Origin: a virus
Length of the DNA: 32,124 nt
Virus record (IMG/VR): IMGVR_UViG_3300027659_000128
Coordinates: 1 to 32,124 of that record
Strand: one strand, 5' to 3'
The notes beneath the pieces were generated by a model, which was not told where the DNA came from, did no database searches, and saw only the letters and a program-made list of their open reading frames with translations. Position 1 is the stretch's first letter. The number at the start of each line of letters is the position of its first letter. Shown piece by piece: positions 14,347 through 23,805 of this stretch. The position numbers and the translations under genes are program-made.

Positions 14347-15246
14347 ATGAAAACCACGAACGTTACGCTAACTAATTACTTACTTGGTAACGCTGTCTAT
14401 ACGATGTGCGATTTAGTAACGATTACGCCTGTCTCTGGCTCGGTGATTCGATTGACCGATGCAGACGTGGATATTACTTTAGGCGCAAACACCTTTTCTC
14501 ACAATACCTACCAATTCAAGCGATCTAATACCAAGATTCACATTGGATTGCAAGTGGACGAAATGGACTTCACCATCTTCGACATAGGATCTAATCTCAT
14601 TAACAATCACACGCTGTATGAATCGTGTGTCAATGGGTATTTTGACAACGCTCAAATCAAAGTTCAACGCCTTATGAATTGTTATGGGAATTATACGTCA
14701 CAAGTTTATTCTCCGCCAAGCGATTATCTGATATGGATGTTCGAGGGCAATGTATCCCAAGCCAATCCTTCTCGTTATGAAATTAAACTCAAGGTGAAGT
14801 CAGAGCTTGAAAAGTTAAACCTACCCACGCCTCGCAATCTCTATCAGCCAACGTGCGTTAATACCCTATTTGATGCCAACTGCGGTATTGACCCTTTGAC
14901 TCCTGTGAATTATCTTAAGACCGGAACAATAGGAACGGTTACTTCTAGCACCGTATTCCAAGCGACCCTATCCACCACACCGACTGCCAATTATTATGAT
15001 CTCGGTTACATCACTTGCAACTCTGGGGCAAACAATGGAGTCAAGCGATCCATTAAAACCCAGACCGGAACAACGACTGTAACGCTGACGCTGTTTTATC
15101 CATTGCCTTACACACCAACCGCTGCTGATACGTTCACGATTCTTCCCGGCTGTGATAAGGTCTATACGTCAGGCTGCACGAAGTATTCTAACACCGCTAA
15201 GTTCAGGGGCTTTGACTATATCCCAAGAAATGAAGATGCCCAATGA
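14347..15246 (+). CDS. DUF2163 / phage BR0599-like tail tip protein
   Basis: 299 residues. It matches the DUF2163 pattern in ADVDITLGANTFSHNTYQFKRS, the segment LPTPRNLYQPTCVNTLFDANCGID (with paired cysteines) and the closing CTKYSNTAKFRGFDYIPR. The cysteines near the C-terminus (CNSG, CDK, CTK) resemble the metal- or cluster-binding site of the GTA homologue, though I cannot show binding. It overlaps the NlpC/P60 gene by four bases. Structural role: baseplate/hub component. Confidence 0.82.
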   Translation: MKTTNVTLTNYLLGNAVYTMCDLVTITPVSGSVIRLTDADVDITLGANTFSHNTYQFKRSNTKIHIGLQVDEMDFTIFDIGSNLINNHTLYESCVNGYFDNAQIKVQRLMNCYGNYTSQVYSPPSDYLIWMFEGNVSQANPSRYEIKLKVKSELEKLNLPTPRNLYQPTCVNTLFDANCGIDPLTPVNYLKTGTIGTVTSSTVFQATLSTTPTANYYDLGYITCNSGANNGVKRSIKTQTGTTTVTLTLFYPLPYTPTAADTFTILPGCDKVYTSGCTKYSNTAKFRGFDYIPRNEDAQ

Positions 15247-15671
15247 CCGAACAAGAGCAGAGAGATCTCGTAGTGAAGGAAGCATTATCTTGGATCGGCA
15301 CTCCGTATCGCCATCATGCGATGGTTAAGGGAACAGGCGTAGATTGCGCCATGATCCTTATAGGAATATACAAGAATTGCGGTTTGATCAATGAAGTAAA
15401 TCTGCCTTACTATTCTCCTCAATGGCATTTGCATCGAGATGAAGAAAAGTATTTAGAGACCATATCGAAATATCTTAAGCCAACTCAAGACCCCAAGCCC
15501 GGAGACGTAGCCTTATTTAAGTTTGGTCGAACTGTATCTCATTCAGCGATTGTCATTGATTACCCTCAAGTCGTTCATGCTTATAACCGATCAGGCGTTA
15601 TTTTAGACGATGCTACGAATGGCAAGTTAGCCGGTCGGCTGCATGGTTTCTTCACCTATTGGGATCAATAA
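15243..15671 (+). CDS. NlpC/P60 cell-wall peptidase of the tail tip
   Basis: Cysteine peptidase expected to cut peptidoglycan cross-links during DNA entry. In the 142-residue protein the nucleophile is Cys35 in GTGVDCAMI, with His100 in VSHSAIV and a following His112 in VVHAYNRSG; PGDVALFKFG before the His is the family signature. It starts within the stop of the DUF2163 gene (ATGA) and ends TAATG into the hub gene. Being next to the hub rather than the lysis genes supports an entry role, not lysis. Confidence 0.92.
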   Translation: MTEQEQRDLVVKEALSWIGTPYRHHAMVKGTGVDCAMILIGIYKNCGLINEVNLPYYSPQWHLHRDEEKYLETISKYLKPTQDPKPGDVALFKFGRTVSHSAIVIDYPQVVHAYNRSGVILDDATNGKLAGRLHGFFTYWDQ

Positions 15672-17731
15672 TGTCAGGCTTATTCGCACCTCCCGCTTCG
15701 CCTAATGCCCAGCAGACCGTTGCTGCGGCTGGGCTACAAGTCCAGACTTCCGCCTATGGCTTAGTCGTTCCCATCCTGTTCGGAAAAAATCAAACCACGC
15801 CTAACTTAATTCAGATGTTTAACTTTCGTTCTTATCAAAATGTTGAGGCTTCATCAACTTCAGGCGGTAAGGGTGGATCGCCAAGCCCTACTACGATTAC
15901 TTATACCTATTCAGTCACACCGCTATTCGGATTATGCGAAGGCACGATTACTTCCTTTGATACGATTCGCAAAGATAAAGAGTTTCCAACTGCCTTGACC
16001 GGATGGGCAACCTTTACGGGATCGCAAACGACTGCGTGGTCAATCTCAACTGCAAATCCTAGGGTGTATCCCAAGATCGCTTACATCGCCTATGAGAATT
16101 ATAATCTTGGCACAAGCACCGGACTGCCCAATCATTCTATCGTTCTAACCGGACTCAATCCCTACTCAACAGGTGCTTCATATTACGACGCGCATCCTGT
16201 AAAGATTGTTAAAGAGCTGCTGACTAACGCTCAATTTGGAATTGGATTTAGTTACCTAGATCCTAGCGTCGATACTCCGGGCGTTGCGACATTTTGGAAT
16301 TACTGCCTAGCGATAACATCAAGTGCCAATAATCAATGTATGCTCTTTAGTCCTTTGATCAAAGACCAAAGACCCACCGCAGAGATCATCAACGAAATTA
16401 TCATGGCTGCGAATGGTGCTTTTGTCTGGTCTGAAGGCGTTCTGAAAATCAAACCTTATGGAGATTCAGCTTTAACCGGACCAGCAGCTTTATCATCGAT
16501 AGTTTATACGCCTTATCTTACGCCGGTTTATTCCCTAACCGATAACGACTTCATGTCCCCCAAGAATCAAGACCCCATCAAGGTTATCCGTAAGCCTCGC
16601 AATGATACCTATAATCAAATCTCCATCGAATATGTCGATAAAGATAAACAATATAATCCCTCGATTGTCGAAGTGAAAGACGATGCGGACATTGCTCAAT
16701 TCGGACTGAGAAAGAAAGACACGATGAAGTGCCATTTCATTACCAATAAAGACACCGCCCAGATGGTGGCTCAACTGATCTTGCAAAAGAACCTATCCAT
16801 CGTGAACAAATATCAATTCGTCTTAGGATGGAGATACTGCCTTTTAGAGCCGATGGACTTAGTAAACATCACCGATTCCAATCTAGGCTTCTCTGCCAAG
16901 ACCGTTCGTATCACGTCCATAAGCGAGAACGATCAAGGACTCTTAAGCATTGAGGCTGAGGACTTCCCTCTCGGTGCTTCAAGCCCAGCCCTTTATTCCA
17001 CAGGCTCAGGCTCAGGCACAGGCACGAATTATGGGGCTGATCCGGGTAATGTGAATACGCCCTATTTTATAAACCCGCCTTACTTCTTAACTCCGTCTGG
17101 ACAAGAGCTTTGGATTGCTGTCTCTGCCGATTCTCCATTCTGGGGGGGCTGCACCGTTTATGCTTCGGTGGATAATGTAGATTATGCACCCATCGGAACG
17201 ATATTTAATAAAGCCCGATATGGCGTCTCGACTGCCTCGATTACGAGCAATTCAGGGGCAATCAGCGACACGACCAATACTCTTGCGGTCGATTTAGATA
17301 TTTCAAATGGAGTATTGATTTCAACGGATGCCGCTGGTCTTGCAGCTTATGTAACCTTGTCGGCTATTCAAACGTCATCCACTAGCGGTTTTGAATTGAT
17401 CAGTTATCAAACAGCCACTTCGACAACAGGCTATGCCTACAACATAAGCACCATGAAGCGTGGCGTTTATGGAACGACCATTCAATCTCACGCTTCCGCT
17501 TCGCAGTTCATTCGTGTAGATGACGCTATATTCAAATGGCTTGTGCCTTCGACGTTCATTGATGTTAATAACACCGGACAATTAACTTATTTCAAGTTTG
17601 TGTCTACCAATGTCTTTGGGACAGTCACCCAAGAGTGGACAACTGTGACAACTGCTTATTCCCTTGCGATTCCAGCTCAGAACTTACCTCAGCCCACCGC
17701 AGTTTACGTCACCGTCAATTCAGCCCCTTAA
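15671..17731 (+). CDS. Tail hub / tip attachment protein
   Basis: 686 residues from the ATG overlapping the previous stop; a TTG at 15659 would add four residues. N-terminal AYGLVVPILFGKNQTTPNLI and the segment AEIINEIIMAANGAFVWSEGVLKIKPYGD with KDTAQMVAQLILQKNLS follow the putative tail protein family of GTA-like and lambda gpJ-like hubs. Residues after about 450 are Ser/Thr-rich with Ig-like strands, probably surface domains. This is the likely central spike/hub to which the downstream fibre is attached. Confidence 0.82.
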   Translation: MSGLFAPPASPNAQQTVAAAGLQVQTSAYGLVVPILFGKNQTTPNLIQMFNFRSYQNVEASSTSGGKGGSPSPTTITYTYSVTPLFGLCEGTITSFDTIRKDKEFPTALTGWATFTGSQTTAWSISTANPRVYPKIAYIAYENYNLGTSTGLPNHSIVLTGLNPYSTGASYYDAHPVKIVKELLTNAQFGIGFSYLDPSVDTPGVATFWNYCLAITSSANNQCMLFSPLIKDQRPTAEIINEIIMAANGAFVWSEGVLKIKPYGDSALTGPAALSSIVYTPYLTPVYSLTDNDFMSPKNQDPIKVIRKPRNDTYNQISIEYVDKDKQYNPSIVEVKDDADIAQFGLRKKDTMKCHFITNKDTAQMVAQLILQKNLSIVNKYQFVLGWRYCLLEPMDLVNITDSNLGFSAKTVRITSISENDQGLLSIEAEDFPLGASSPALYSTGSGSGTGTNYGADPGNVNTPYFINPPYFLTPSGQELWIAVSADSPFWGGCTVYASVDNVDYAPIGTIFNKARYGVSTASITSNSGAISDTTNTLAVDLDISNGVLISTDAAGLAAYVTLSAIQTSSTSGFELISYQTATSTTGYAYNISTMKRGVYGTTIQSHASASQFIRVDDAIFKWLVPSTFIDVNNTGQLTYFKFVSTNVFGTVTQEWTTVTTAYSLAIPAQNLPQPTAVYVTVNSAP

Positions 17732-17739
17732 GGACTTAT

Positions 17740-18063
17740 ATGACTCTTATAGAATCTAAATATCTACAAGACGATTCAGACATTGGAATCACCGTCTTAA
17801 CAGACGTGATTACAGGATCGAATACGGTTAAGTTCACAACATCAAAATATATTCGAGTGGCTTGGGATTTTCCCATCAATGCACCCGATCCAGAGTCTTT
17901 TGAAATTATCGTCTTCGAGGGAACTGACCCTACCGATGAATCAACTTATCTTTTTCCTATGATTTCAGTTTCGGGTGAGCAACGAATCTGGGTAAAAGCA
18001 ACGACATGGAATGGAACTGCGACACTTAATGCTGCTGTCCGAGCAGTTTACTATAAGGGATAA
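17740..18063 (+). CDS. Small beta-rich structural protein between hub and fibre
   Basis: 107 residues from the ATG at 17740, with AAGGA just upstream; the frame is open further upstream but those codons overlap the hub gene. The sequence (YIRVAWDFPINAPDPESFEIIVFEGTDP..., IWVKATTWNGTATLNAAVRAVYY) has the strand pattern of a fibronectin/Ig-type domain. It probably decorates the hub or links the fibre. Named only by context and fold appearance. Confidence 0.65.
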   Translation: MTLIESKYLQDDSDIGITVLTDVITGSNTVKFTTSKYIRVAWDFPINAPDPESFEIIVFEGTDPTDESTYLFPMISVSGEQRIWVKATTWNGTATLNAAVRAVYYKG

Positions 18064-18065
18064 TT

Positions 18066-21000
18066 ATGGCTACCTATTCTAATTGGCAATTATCGAACGC
18101 TGCGATTGAATATGAGCCTAAAGAAACCATTGTATCCGAAACCGTTTCGGTCTTTACCTCCGGCAAACAAGGCATTGTTCCACCGAGCGACAATAAATCC
18201 ACAAATACAGGTCAATATATCTTGGCTGCAAATGGAACATGGATTCCTCAACCTGCATTCACGAGCGGTGGCTCTGATGCTTTTGAAACCCTCAGACCCA
18301 GCAACTTCTCAACCACATATTCAATTTTCCCGCCAACGCCTGTTAATTCTTCTTATGCTTTTGACGTTGATGACAACCACGCCACGACCTTTGGCGAATG
18401 GGAGTTTGTATTTAAAAATAGAAATACTGGATTGACTGATATTTTTATTTTTAATACGTGGGCGGCTAAAGGTCAGACATGGACTGCTGCGACTATTAAC
18501 GTATCTCGGTCATACGGATATTTTAATGATGGTGAATCCAATGCGACAACAGGTTCAAACAACCGCATTAGTAGTGTCTTAATCCAATACTCAGTCGATA
18601 ACGGTTCTAATTGGTATACCATTGCTACTGATTTATCAGCCTCGACACCACTAGCTGCCACCACGTCAAGTGCTGCGCTTCCTTCCCTTAACCCAACGAT
18701 GGGCAGCGTGTTATTAAAGTTCACCGTTTATCGCGGAGGCGGTGGAATGGTTTATGACCCTGATATTGGCATATCTATTCCCGGAACTACCGGGGATATG
18801 GACTTGAAAATATATGACGTATGGATTTCAGGCACGTATGCCGGTGGGGCTGGAAACATCACGTGCAATAATCTAGCTGTCACAGGCGATGCGACCTTTA
18901 GCGGCAAGATAAAGGACGGAACAGGGTCAGCAGGAACATCTGGATATGTTCTATCTTCAACAGGCACACAAACTCTTTGGGTTCCGGATTCCGTCGGATC
19001 AGGAACCGTCACTTCCATAACCACCACAGGGGCAAACGGAGTCACCATCTCTGGGGGCTCAACTCAAACCATCACCACGTCAGGAACATTCGCTTTAGCA
19101 CTTGGCAACATCACACCTACTTCGATTGTGACCGGCACAGGTTCATTCTCTGGAGACGTTGAGTTTTCTTCGAGTATAAAATCCCCTAACGGTTCTAATT
19201 CTCCTGTGACGATTGCCCCCGATGGCACAGGCGATTTACACGTCAATGCCGACTCGATGCGACTAGGCGATAACAATGCAGACGCTACGATTGCGACAAG
19301 AGGGACAGGCGATTTAATCCTTACCACTCACGAAGGCTCGGCTGTCGAAGGCATTGTCCGTCTTTACGATGGGGCGAACGGAAACATAACTTTAACCCCT
19401 AATGGAACAGGTCAAGTCCAAGTAGGCACAGACCAAGTGGTAACGCTTGCAGCTTCACAAACGCTCACCAATAAATCCATCTCAGGTTCTACCAATACCC
19501 TATCGAATATCGCCAATGCTTCCACGACTGCGACCTCTGCGAATACCGCTTCAGCGATTGTGGCAAGAGACGGCTCAGGTAATTTCTCAGCAGGAACCAT
19601 CACCGCCAATCTTACAGGTAACGCTTCAGGCTCATCAGGTTCTACCACAGGCAACGCTGCAACCGCTACGGCTTTGCAGACGGCAAGAGCCATCAATGGA
19701 GTTAATTTTGATGGAACGGCTGCGATTACGGTTACGGCTGCGGCTGGAACTTTAACAGGGGCAACCTTAGCCAGTGGAGTGACCGCTTCATCGCTTACGA
19801 GTGTGGGAACGCTTACAGGATTAACCGTTAGTGGATTGACAACTGTTACCAATGCAAACATTCTTCTTTCTAATGCTTACAACCTTTCGGCTCGTAATGC
19901 AGCGAATACACTTAGCCTTGCCTTAATTGGTAGAAACTCTAGTGATAAAGTGGCTATTGACCCCGATGGTTATGGGGTAACAATGGGAGGACCTTTAACG
20001 GTTAGCGGAACGACATCTTTAGCCACATCAAGTGGCTTTTCCCAAATCGGGACTGCTTCAAATTATACAAGTTCTAAATTGCAAGTGTATGGAAATATAG
20101 ATTTGGTTAATACTTCGACTTCACAGTTTATTCGCTTCTACGATGGAACAACCTTTAAGGGCGGATTAGGAACTGATGATTGGGTAGGCGGTAGTTCTGC
20201 TAATTTAACCCTTGTCTCTAATGGCGATTCTGTATTTAGAACAACAGGTTCTGCTACTGAAAGAATGAGAATCGTTGGCTCGTCAGGTAACGTCGGTATA
20301 GGAACTGCCTCGCCTAGCACAAAACTTCACGTTTCAAATGCTGGAGTTTCAGCACAAGCGACTTTTGTTGGCACGACAGGTTCTCCCTATATAACAGTTG
20401 TCGGAAACTCAGGAACAACAATTCTTGGCAATGAATCAAATGGTGGGTGGGTCGGAACGACAGGTTCACAATCGTTTGTATTCAAAACAACAGATATCGA
20501 GCGAGTCCGTATAGACTCTAGCGGCAATGTCGGTATCGGAACTGCCTCACCTAGTTATCGCCTTCACGTCTCCGCTTCTGACACATCAAATGTTGTAGGT
20601 GGCTCTGCTGCCGCAATTAACATCAGCAATTCTAATGCTGCTGCTTTCAGTAGGACAGTAGATTTGAACTTTAGCGTTGGCGGTGGGGCTTCGGCAGAAA
20701 GGATTGCTGGTCTATCTGCTGTTTATACTTCTTACGGCACTTCCGTTGGCGGGGCTTTAGCCTTCTGCACAAATAATGGTAGTTCTTCGTTTGCCGAGCG
20801 TATGCGTATAGACAGTAGCGGTAATGTAGGTATAGGCGTAACTCCGAGTGCTTGGGGAAGTGCTTGGAAAGGATTTCAAGTCCAACAGTATACTGTTGCC
20901 GCACTTGGAAGCGATGAAGCAGATATAAACTTAAATGCCTACAATGATAATAATGGCTGGAGATATATCTCCACTAACTTTGCAACGCAATATCGACAAG

Positions 21001-21215
21001 GTTCAGGAATACATATTTGGTATACAGCCCCTTCAGGAACTGCGGGTAATTCAATAACTTTTACCGAGCGTATGAGAATTGATACCACTCAAGTTAAAGC
21101 AACTGTTCCCTTTATCGGCAATTCAGGAACTAAAGGATTCGGTGGCATTACCACAACCACATCCACTTCAACCCCTACAGGCGGTTCGAGTGGAGACCAT
21201 TACTACATTTACTAA
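18066..21215 (+). CDS. Tail fibre with repeated GNVGIGTASP-type elements
   Basis: Receptor-binding fibre of 1049 residues. The N-terminal part is soluble and beta-rich; residues about 300-640 are low-complexity Gly/Thr/Ser/Ala stretches (GTGSAGTSGYVLSSTGTQTLW, LTNKSISGSTNTLSNIANAST) typical of trimeric fibres. The elements ERMRI-(V/D)(G/S)SSGNVGIG with (T/V)xxP start near residues 730, 809 and 910, and a shortened ERMRIDT copy lies near 1001. It ends GGSSGDHYYIY with no S74 chaperone domain, which many fibres with these repeats carry. It follows the previous gene by two bases, and the next gene starts one base after its stop. Confidence 0.84.
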   Translation: MATYSNWQLSNAAIEYEPKETIVSETVSVFTSGKQGIVPPSDNKSTNTGQYILAANGTWIPQPAFTSGGSDAFETLRPSNFSTTYSIFPPTPVNSSYAFDVDDNHATTFGEWEFVFKNRNTGLTDIFIFNTWAAKGQTWTAATINVSRSYGYFNDGESNATTGSNNRISSVLIQYSVDNGSNWYTIATDLSASTPLAATTSSAALPSLNPTMGSVLLKFTVYRGGGGMVYDPDIGISIPGTTGDMDLKIYDVWISGTYAGGAGNITCNNLAVTGDATFSGKIKDGTGSAGTSGYVLSSTGTQTLWVPDSVGSGTVTSITTTGANGVTISGGSTQTITTSGTFALALGNITPTSIVTGTGSFSGDVEFSSSIKSPNGSNSPVTIAPDGTGDLHVNADSMRLGDNNADATIATRGTGDLILTTHEGSAVEGIVRLYDGANGNITLTPNGTGQVQVGTDQVVTLAASQTLTNKSISGSTNTLSNIANASTTATSANTASAIVARDGSGNFSAGTITANLTGNASGSSGSTTGNAATATALQTARAINGVNFDGTAAITVTAAAGTLTGATLASGVTASSLTSVGTLTGLTVSGLTTVTNANILLSNAYNLSARNAANTLSLALIGRNSSDKVAIDPDGYGVTMGGPLTVSGTTSLATSSGFSQIGTASNYTSSKLQVYGNIDLVNTSTSQFIRFYDGTTFKGGLGTDDWVGGSSANLTLVSNGDSVFRTTGSATERMRIVGSSGNVGIGTASPSTKLHVSNAGVSAQATFVGTTGSPYITVVGNSGTTILGNESNGGWVGTTGSQSFVFKTTDIERVRIDSSGNVGIGTASPSYRLHVSASDTSNVVGGSAAAINISNSNAAAFSRTVDLNFSVGGGASAERIAGLSAVYTSYGTSVGGALAFCTNNGSSSFAERMRIDSSGNVGIGVTPSAWGSAWKGFQVQQYTVAALGSDEADINLNAYNDNNGWRYISTNFATQYRQGSGIHIWYTAPSGTAGNSITFTERMRIDTTQVKATVPFIGNSGTKGFGGITTTTSTSTPTGGSSGDHYYIY

Positions 21216-21216
21216 T

Positions 21217-21855
21217 ATGCCCCAGCATTGGTATAACGACTCAGGAACTTGGCGGCAAACGAACGCCCTCTGGTACAACGATGCAGGAACGTGGCGTGAG
21301 ATGGCTGAGGCTTGGTATAACGACGCAGGAACTTGGAGACGAGTTCACCGCAGAGAGTTACGCAGACCGACTACGAACTCCTACACATCGGGCGGAACAG
21401 GAACAAACTCGCAAACGAATCCAACAAATGCTTACGATGCTGACAATTCAACGCACATATCGACTTATGGCTCTTGGGGGCGGTCAGGCGTTCCAGCTGC
21501 TTCGAGAACTGCAACGGCTATTTTCAGTTCGTGGCAAACGACCGTCAATACCTACAACACTTTAAGACTTTATATATCGGCTAACGCAAGTGGTAACAAT
21601 GGAGAAACAGGGGCTACCTCATCGGTTAAGTTTGAAATCTCTGTCGATGCGGGGGCTAATTGGACGCAGATGTGGTTATTCACAACCCCCGCAACCACAA
21701 CAGGAAGCCTCGCTTACACGCTATCGACTTCTCAGAATCTTGCGAACGTGCAAATTAGATTGTCCGTTCAAGGGGCTTCAGGCGGTGGGACATTTAATAT
21801 ACCCGGAGACGCAACTGCGGATGTCTTTGACATCTTTACGGTCGGAACATACTAA
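21217..21855 (+). CDS. Fibre-associated protein with WYNDAGTWR repeats
   Basis: 212 residues from the ATG directly after the fibre stop; translation is probably coupled. Residues 5-41 hold three copies of WYND(S/A)GTWR at a 14-residue period, then a basic stretch RRVHRRELRRP, then a Ser/Thr/Gly-rich beta domain (about 50-212) with EISVDAGANWTQMWLFTTP and a jelly-roll-like strand pattern. It may be a second receptor-binding or fibre-tip protein. Such WYND repeats occur in other phage tail proteins, but the function is not known to me. Confidence 0.72.
   Translation: MPQHWYNDSGTWRQTNALWYNDAGTWREMAEAWYNDAGTWRRVHRRELRRPTTNSYTSGGTGTNSQTNPTNAYDADNSTHISTYGSWGRSGVPAASRTATAIFSSWQTTVNTYNTLRLYISANASGNNGETGATSSVKFEISVDAGANWTQMWLFTTPATTTGSLAYTLSTSQNLANVQIRLSVQGASGGGTFNIPGDATADVFDIFTVGTY
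21229..21339 (+). repeat. Three tandem 42-base repeats coding WYNDAGTWR
   Basis: Copies begin at 21229, 21271 and 21313. Each codes WYND(S/A)GTWR; the spacer residues between them differ (QTNAL, EMAEA, RVHR). The last copy ends at residue 41 of the protein. Confidence 0.85.
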
Positions 21856-21875
21856 ACTATTTTATGGAGAAACTT

Positions 21876-22016
21876 ATGAACATCACTTTCACAGAACAAG
21901 AGCTTAACGTCGTGTTAACCGCTCTCGCGCAACGCCCCTTCGCGGAGGTCTTTCAACTTGTAGGAAAGATTCAAACCGAAGCCCAAGCCCAATTAAAGGA
22001 AAACGAAAATGTCTAA
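21876..22016 (+). CDS. Small helical protein common beside tail fibres
   Basis: 46 residues, MNITFTEQELNVVLTALAQRPF and on, with GGAG six bases before the ATG at 21876; an earlier ATG at 21864 is in frame but lacks a site. The ITFTEQELNVVLTAL start recurs in many phages next to tail fibre genes, function unknown. It overlaps the next gene by eight bases. Confidence 0.65.
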   Translation: MNITFTEQELNVVLTALAQRPFAEVFQLVGKIQTEAQAQLKENENV

Positions 22017-22323
22017 TTATATAGAAACGATTGAACGAATGGATTGTTACCCAACCCAAGCAGGTGAAACCGATGTGGTCTGCACCGTTTATTGGCGAAT
22101 GACGGCTAACGATGGCAACTACTCTGCCACCGCTTATGGCTCGTGCGGAATTACTTTCGTTGAAGGCGAACCCTTCACGCCTTATGCGGACTTAACGTTT
22201 CAGCAAGTCTGGGGCTGGGTTGCTGCCAAAGTGAATATGGACGATATGAAAGCCTCACTCGATAAGCAAATTGCCGAACAGGTTAATCCTCCCATCGTTT
22301 CGCCTCCGTTACCTTGGGCATAA
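22009..22323 (+). CDS. Conserved phage protein of unknown function
   Basis: 104 residues, starting inside the end of the previous gene. The sequence (VVCTVYWRMTANDGNYSATAYGSCGITF, then a helix TFQQVWGWVAAKVNMDDMKASLDKQIAEQV and a proline-rich end PPIVSPPLPWA) is a short beta sheet plus a C-terminal helix with an exposed Pro tail. I recall such proteins near fibres and lysis genes in many phages without known role. The ribosome site AAAGGA is good. Confidence 0.7.
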   Translation: MSNYIETIERMDCYPTQAGETDVVCTVYWRMTANDGNYSATAYGSCGITFVEGEPFTPYADLTFQQVWGWVAAKVNMDDMKASLDKQIAEQVNPPIVSPPLPWA

Positions 22324-22324
22324 A

Positions 22325-22819
22325 ATGTATCGGAAGGAAGATAAATTATCAGAGAACTTTAGCCTTGGTGAGTTTTGTAAATCATCGATGGCTGATGAGC
22401 TTGAATTAAATCTTTATAAGCTGCTAACCCCTGAGCATTTTATTAACTTGCAACGAGTCGCTGATAAGTTAGAAGAACTGCGAACTATCTTAGGCTGTCC
22501 GATTCGTATCAACTCAGGCTATCGACCCGCGTCTCTCAATGAAGCGATTGGGGGAAGTAAGACATCAGCCCACATCTACGGACTCGCTGCGGATACGTTC
22601 CCATCAAAGGTCAAAGGTCAGCACGATTTACAAAACGCCTTCTTTGAAATTGCTAATCATCCTACGTTCATGGCGAATATCGACCAACTGATTATTGAGC
22701 GTGGCTGTATCCATATCGGGCTGACCGGATTAGAAAAGACCCCCAGGCGAGAACTCCGAGGGGAATCTTACGAAGGCAACAAGAGACATTATCCTTTGAT
22801 CAAGATTTGGGGAACATAA
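22325..22819 (+). CDS. Peptidase M15-type endolysin
   Basis: Zinc peptidase expected to cut peptidoglycan peptide stems at the end of infection. 164 residues from the ATG at 22325; the longer upstream frame only overlaps the previous gene. Family marks: NFSLGEFCKS at the start, RINSGYRPASLNEAIGGSKTSAHIYGLAAD with zinc ligands His83 and Asp90, and CIHIGL with His130. There is no signal peptide, so it depends on a holin, and several small membrane proteins follow directly. Confidence 0.92.
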   Translation: MYRKEDKLSENFSLGEFCKSSMADELELNLYKLLTPEHFINLQRVADKLEELRTILGCPIRINSGYRPASLNEAIGGSKTSAHIYGLAADTFPSKVKGQHDLQNAFFEIANHPTFMANIDQLIIERGCIHIGLTGLEKTPRRELRGESYEGNKRHYPLIKIWGT

Positions 22820-22929
22820 TGGCTCAAATGAGTAAGGTAAAATATCTAAATAGAACGAAGCCCACCAAGACGGTCAAGCGAGGTTCTAAAGACAAACAAA
22901 TTAAACCGTATCGTGGACAAGGAAAATAA
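22819..22929 (+). CDS. Very small basic protein
   Basis: 36 residues, MAQMSKVKYLNRTKPTKTV and on, rich in Lys and Arg and ending RGQGK. It starts in the stop of the endolysin gene (TAATGG) and ends one base before the first membrane gene. Too short for a family call; the overlaps on both sides support translation. Confidence 0.5.
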   Translation: MAQMSKVKYLNRTKPTKTVKRGSKDKQIKPYRGQGK

Positions 22930-22930
22930 T

Positions 22931-23284
22931 ATGCTTGAATGGATTGGTGCAAAAATTAGTTCGTTCATCGGGGGCATCCTAGGTGGGCTTTCGATTTTGT
23001 CCTACATCCCGCCGAAAGATACGAAAGAAGCCTTTATGCGTGGTGGCGTATCCGTTGGTTTTGCCTTGATGTTCGCCCAGCCGATTCTTTTGTCGATTGG
23101 ATTAGAAATAAAACCGTCAGACCTTTGGATGTATGAACTCGGCATCTCTTTTCTTTGTGGATTTATTGGCTACTCGGTCATGAATTGGGTGGCTAACTTC
23201 TTAGCGAAGAATCAAAACAAAGACATTATGGAAGTCGGACGAGAGATCAAAAACCCTAAGAAGAAAAGAGTTAAGAGGAAGTAG
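22931..23284 (+). CDS. Putative holin (three membrane segments)
   Basis: 117 residues from the ATG at 22931; a GTG at 22913 would add six residues. Hydrophobic stretches lie at about residues 7-27, 38-60 and 68-90, followed by a strongly basic tail KNPKKKRVKRK, the layout of class I holins. It follows the M15 endolysin closely, so it probably forms the pores that release it. A GGA lies upstream of the start. Confidence 0.7.
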   Translation: MLEWIGAKISSFIGGILGGLSILSYIPPKDTKEAFMRGGVSVGFALMFAQPILLSIGLEIKPSDLWMYELGISFLCGFIGYSVMNWVANFLAKNQNKDIMEVGREIKNPKKKRVKRK

Positions 23285-23287
23285 CCT

Positions 23288-23578
23288 ATGCTTTCATTCT
23301 TACGCAATCAAGTCCTTCTGATAAATATCGTTTCGCTATTGGCGATCTTCGCTGGGTGCTACAAGATTGCGTGTAATAAGAAAATCAAACACGAACTTAA
23401 GACCCCCATTTGGTATGCTGGAATCTTCTCCATCTTTACCGCTTTGATGATTGTGATTCAATGGCTGCTCGGCGCAGAGTTTCCACTAGCGTATAACAAG
23501 ATCGGTCGCTTTGGTGAAGTGGCGATGAATGTATGCTTAGCATTATCGGCTGTGCAATTTATTAGGAGTAAACGATGA
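23288..23578 (+). CDS. Small membrane protein of the lysis cassette
   Basis: 96 residues with three hydrophobic segments (about 7-24, 43-62, 73-90) separated by charged loops (CNKKIKHELKTP) and a basic end RSKR. A good AGGAAG site precedes it, and it overlaps the next gene by four bases. It may be a second holin, antiholin or pinholin; sequence alone does not decide. Confidence 0.62.
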   Translation: MLSFLRNQVLLINIVSLLAIFAGCYKIACNKKIKHELKTPIWYAGIFSIFTALMIVIQWLLGAEFPLAYNKIGRFGEVAMNVCLALSAVQFIRSKR

Positions 23579-23805
23579 AGCAATTTATACAAAAAATGTT
23601 GCTCGATGAAAGCGACTCGCCTAGCACTAAAAGAAGCATAGCTCTTATCGGGTCAGTCGTTTTATTCCTGACTATGTTTGTAAACTCATTCACCCCGATT
23701 GATTCTGCACCCTCCGCAGAATTGATTACAGGAGTCGTAACGGTGATATGCGTTTGTTTGGGCGCAAGTTCCATCGATAAGTTCTCACCCAAGAATGAAA
23801 ACTAA
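23575..23805 (+). CDS. Small membrane protein, holin-like
   Basis: 76 residues with two hydrophobic segments (about 21-39 and 48-66). The soluble N-terminus MKQFIQKMLLDESDSPSTKR with DESDSPS resembles short phage holin-type proteins. GGAG precedes the ATG. With the two preceding genes it makes three adjacent membrane proteins, an unusual number for one lysis cassette. Confidence 0.6.
   Translation: MKQFIQKMLLDESDSPSTKRSIALIGSVVLFLTMFVNSFTPIDSAPSAELITGVVTVICVCLGASSIDKFSPKNEN

Noticed and set aside
19412-19861. Val/Ala-rich minus-strand frame of 149 codons inside the fibre gene
   Set aside because: It is a low-complexity antisense of Thr/Ala/Asn repeat codons, with no independent support.
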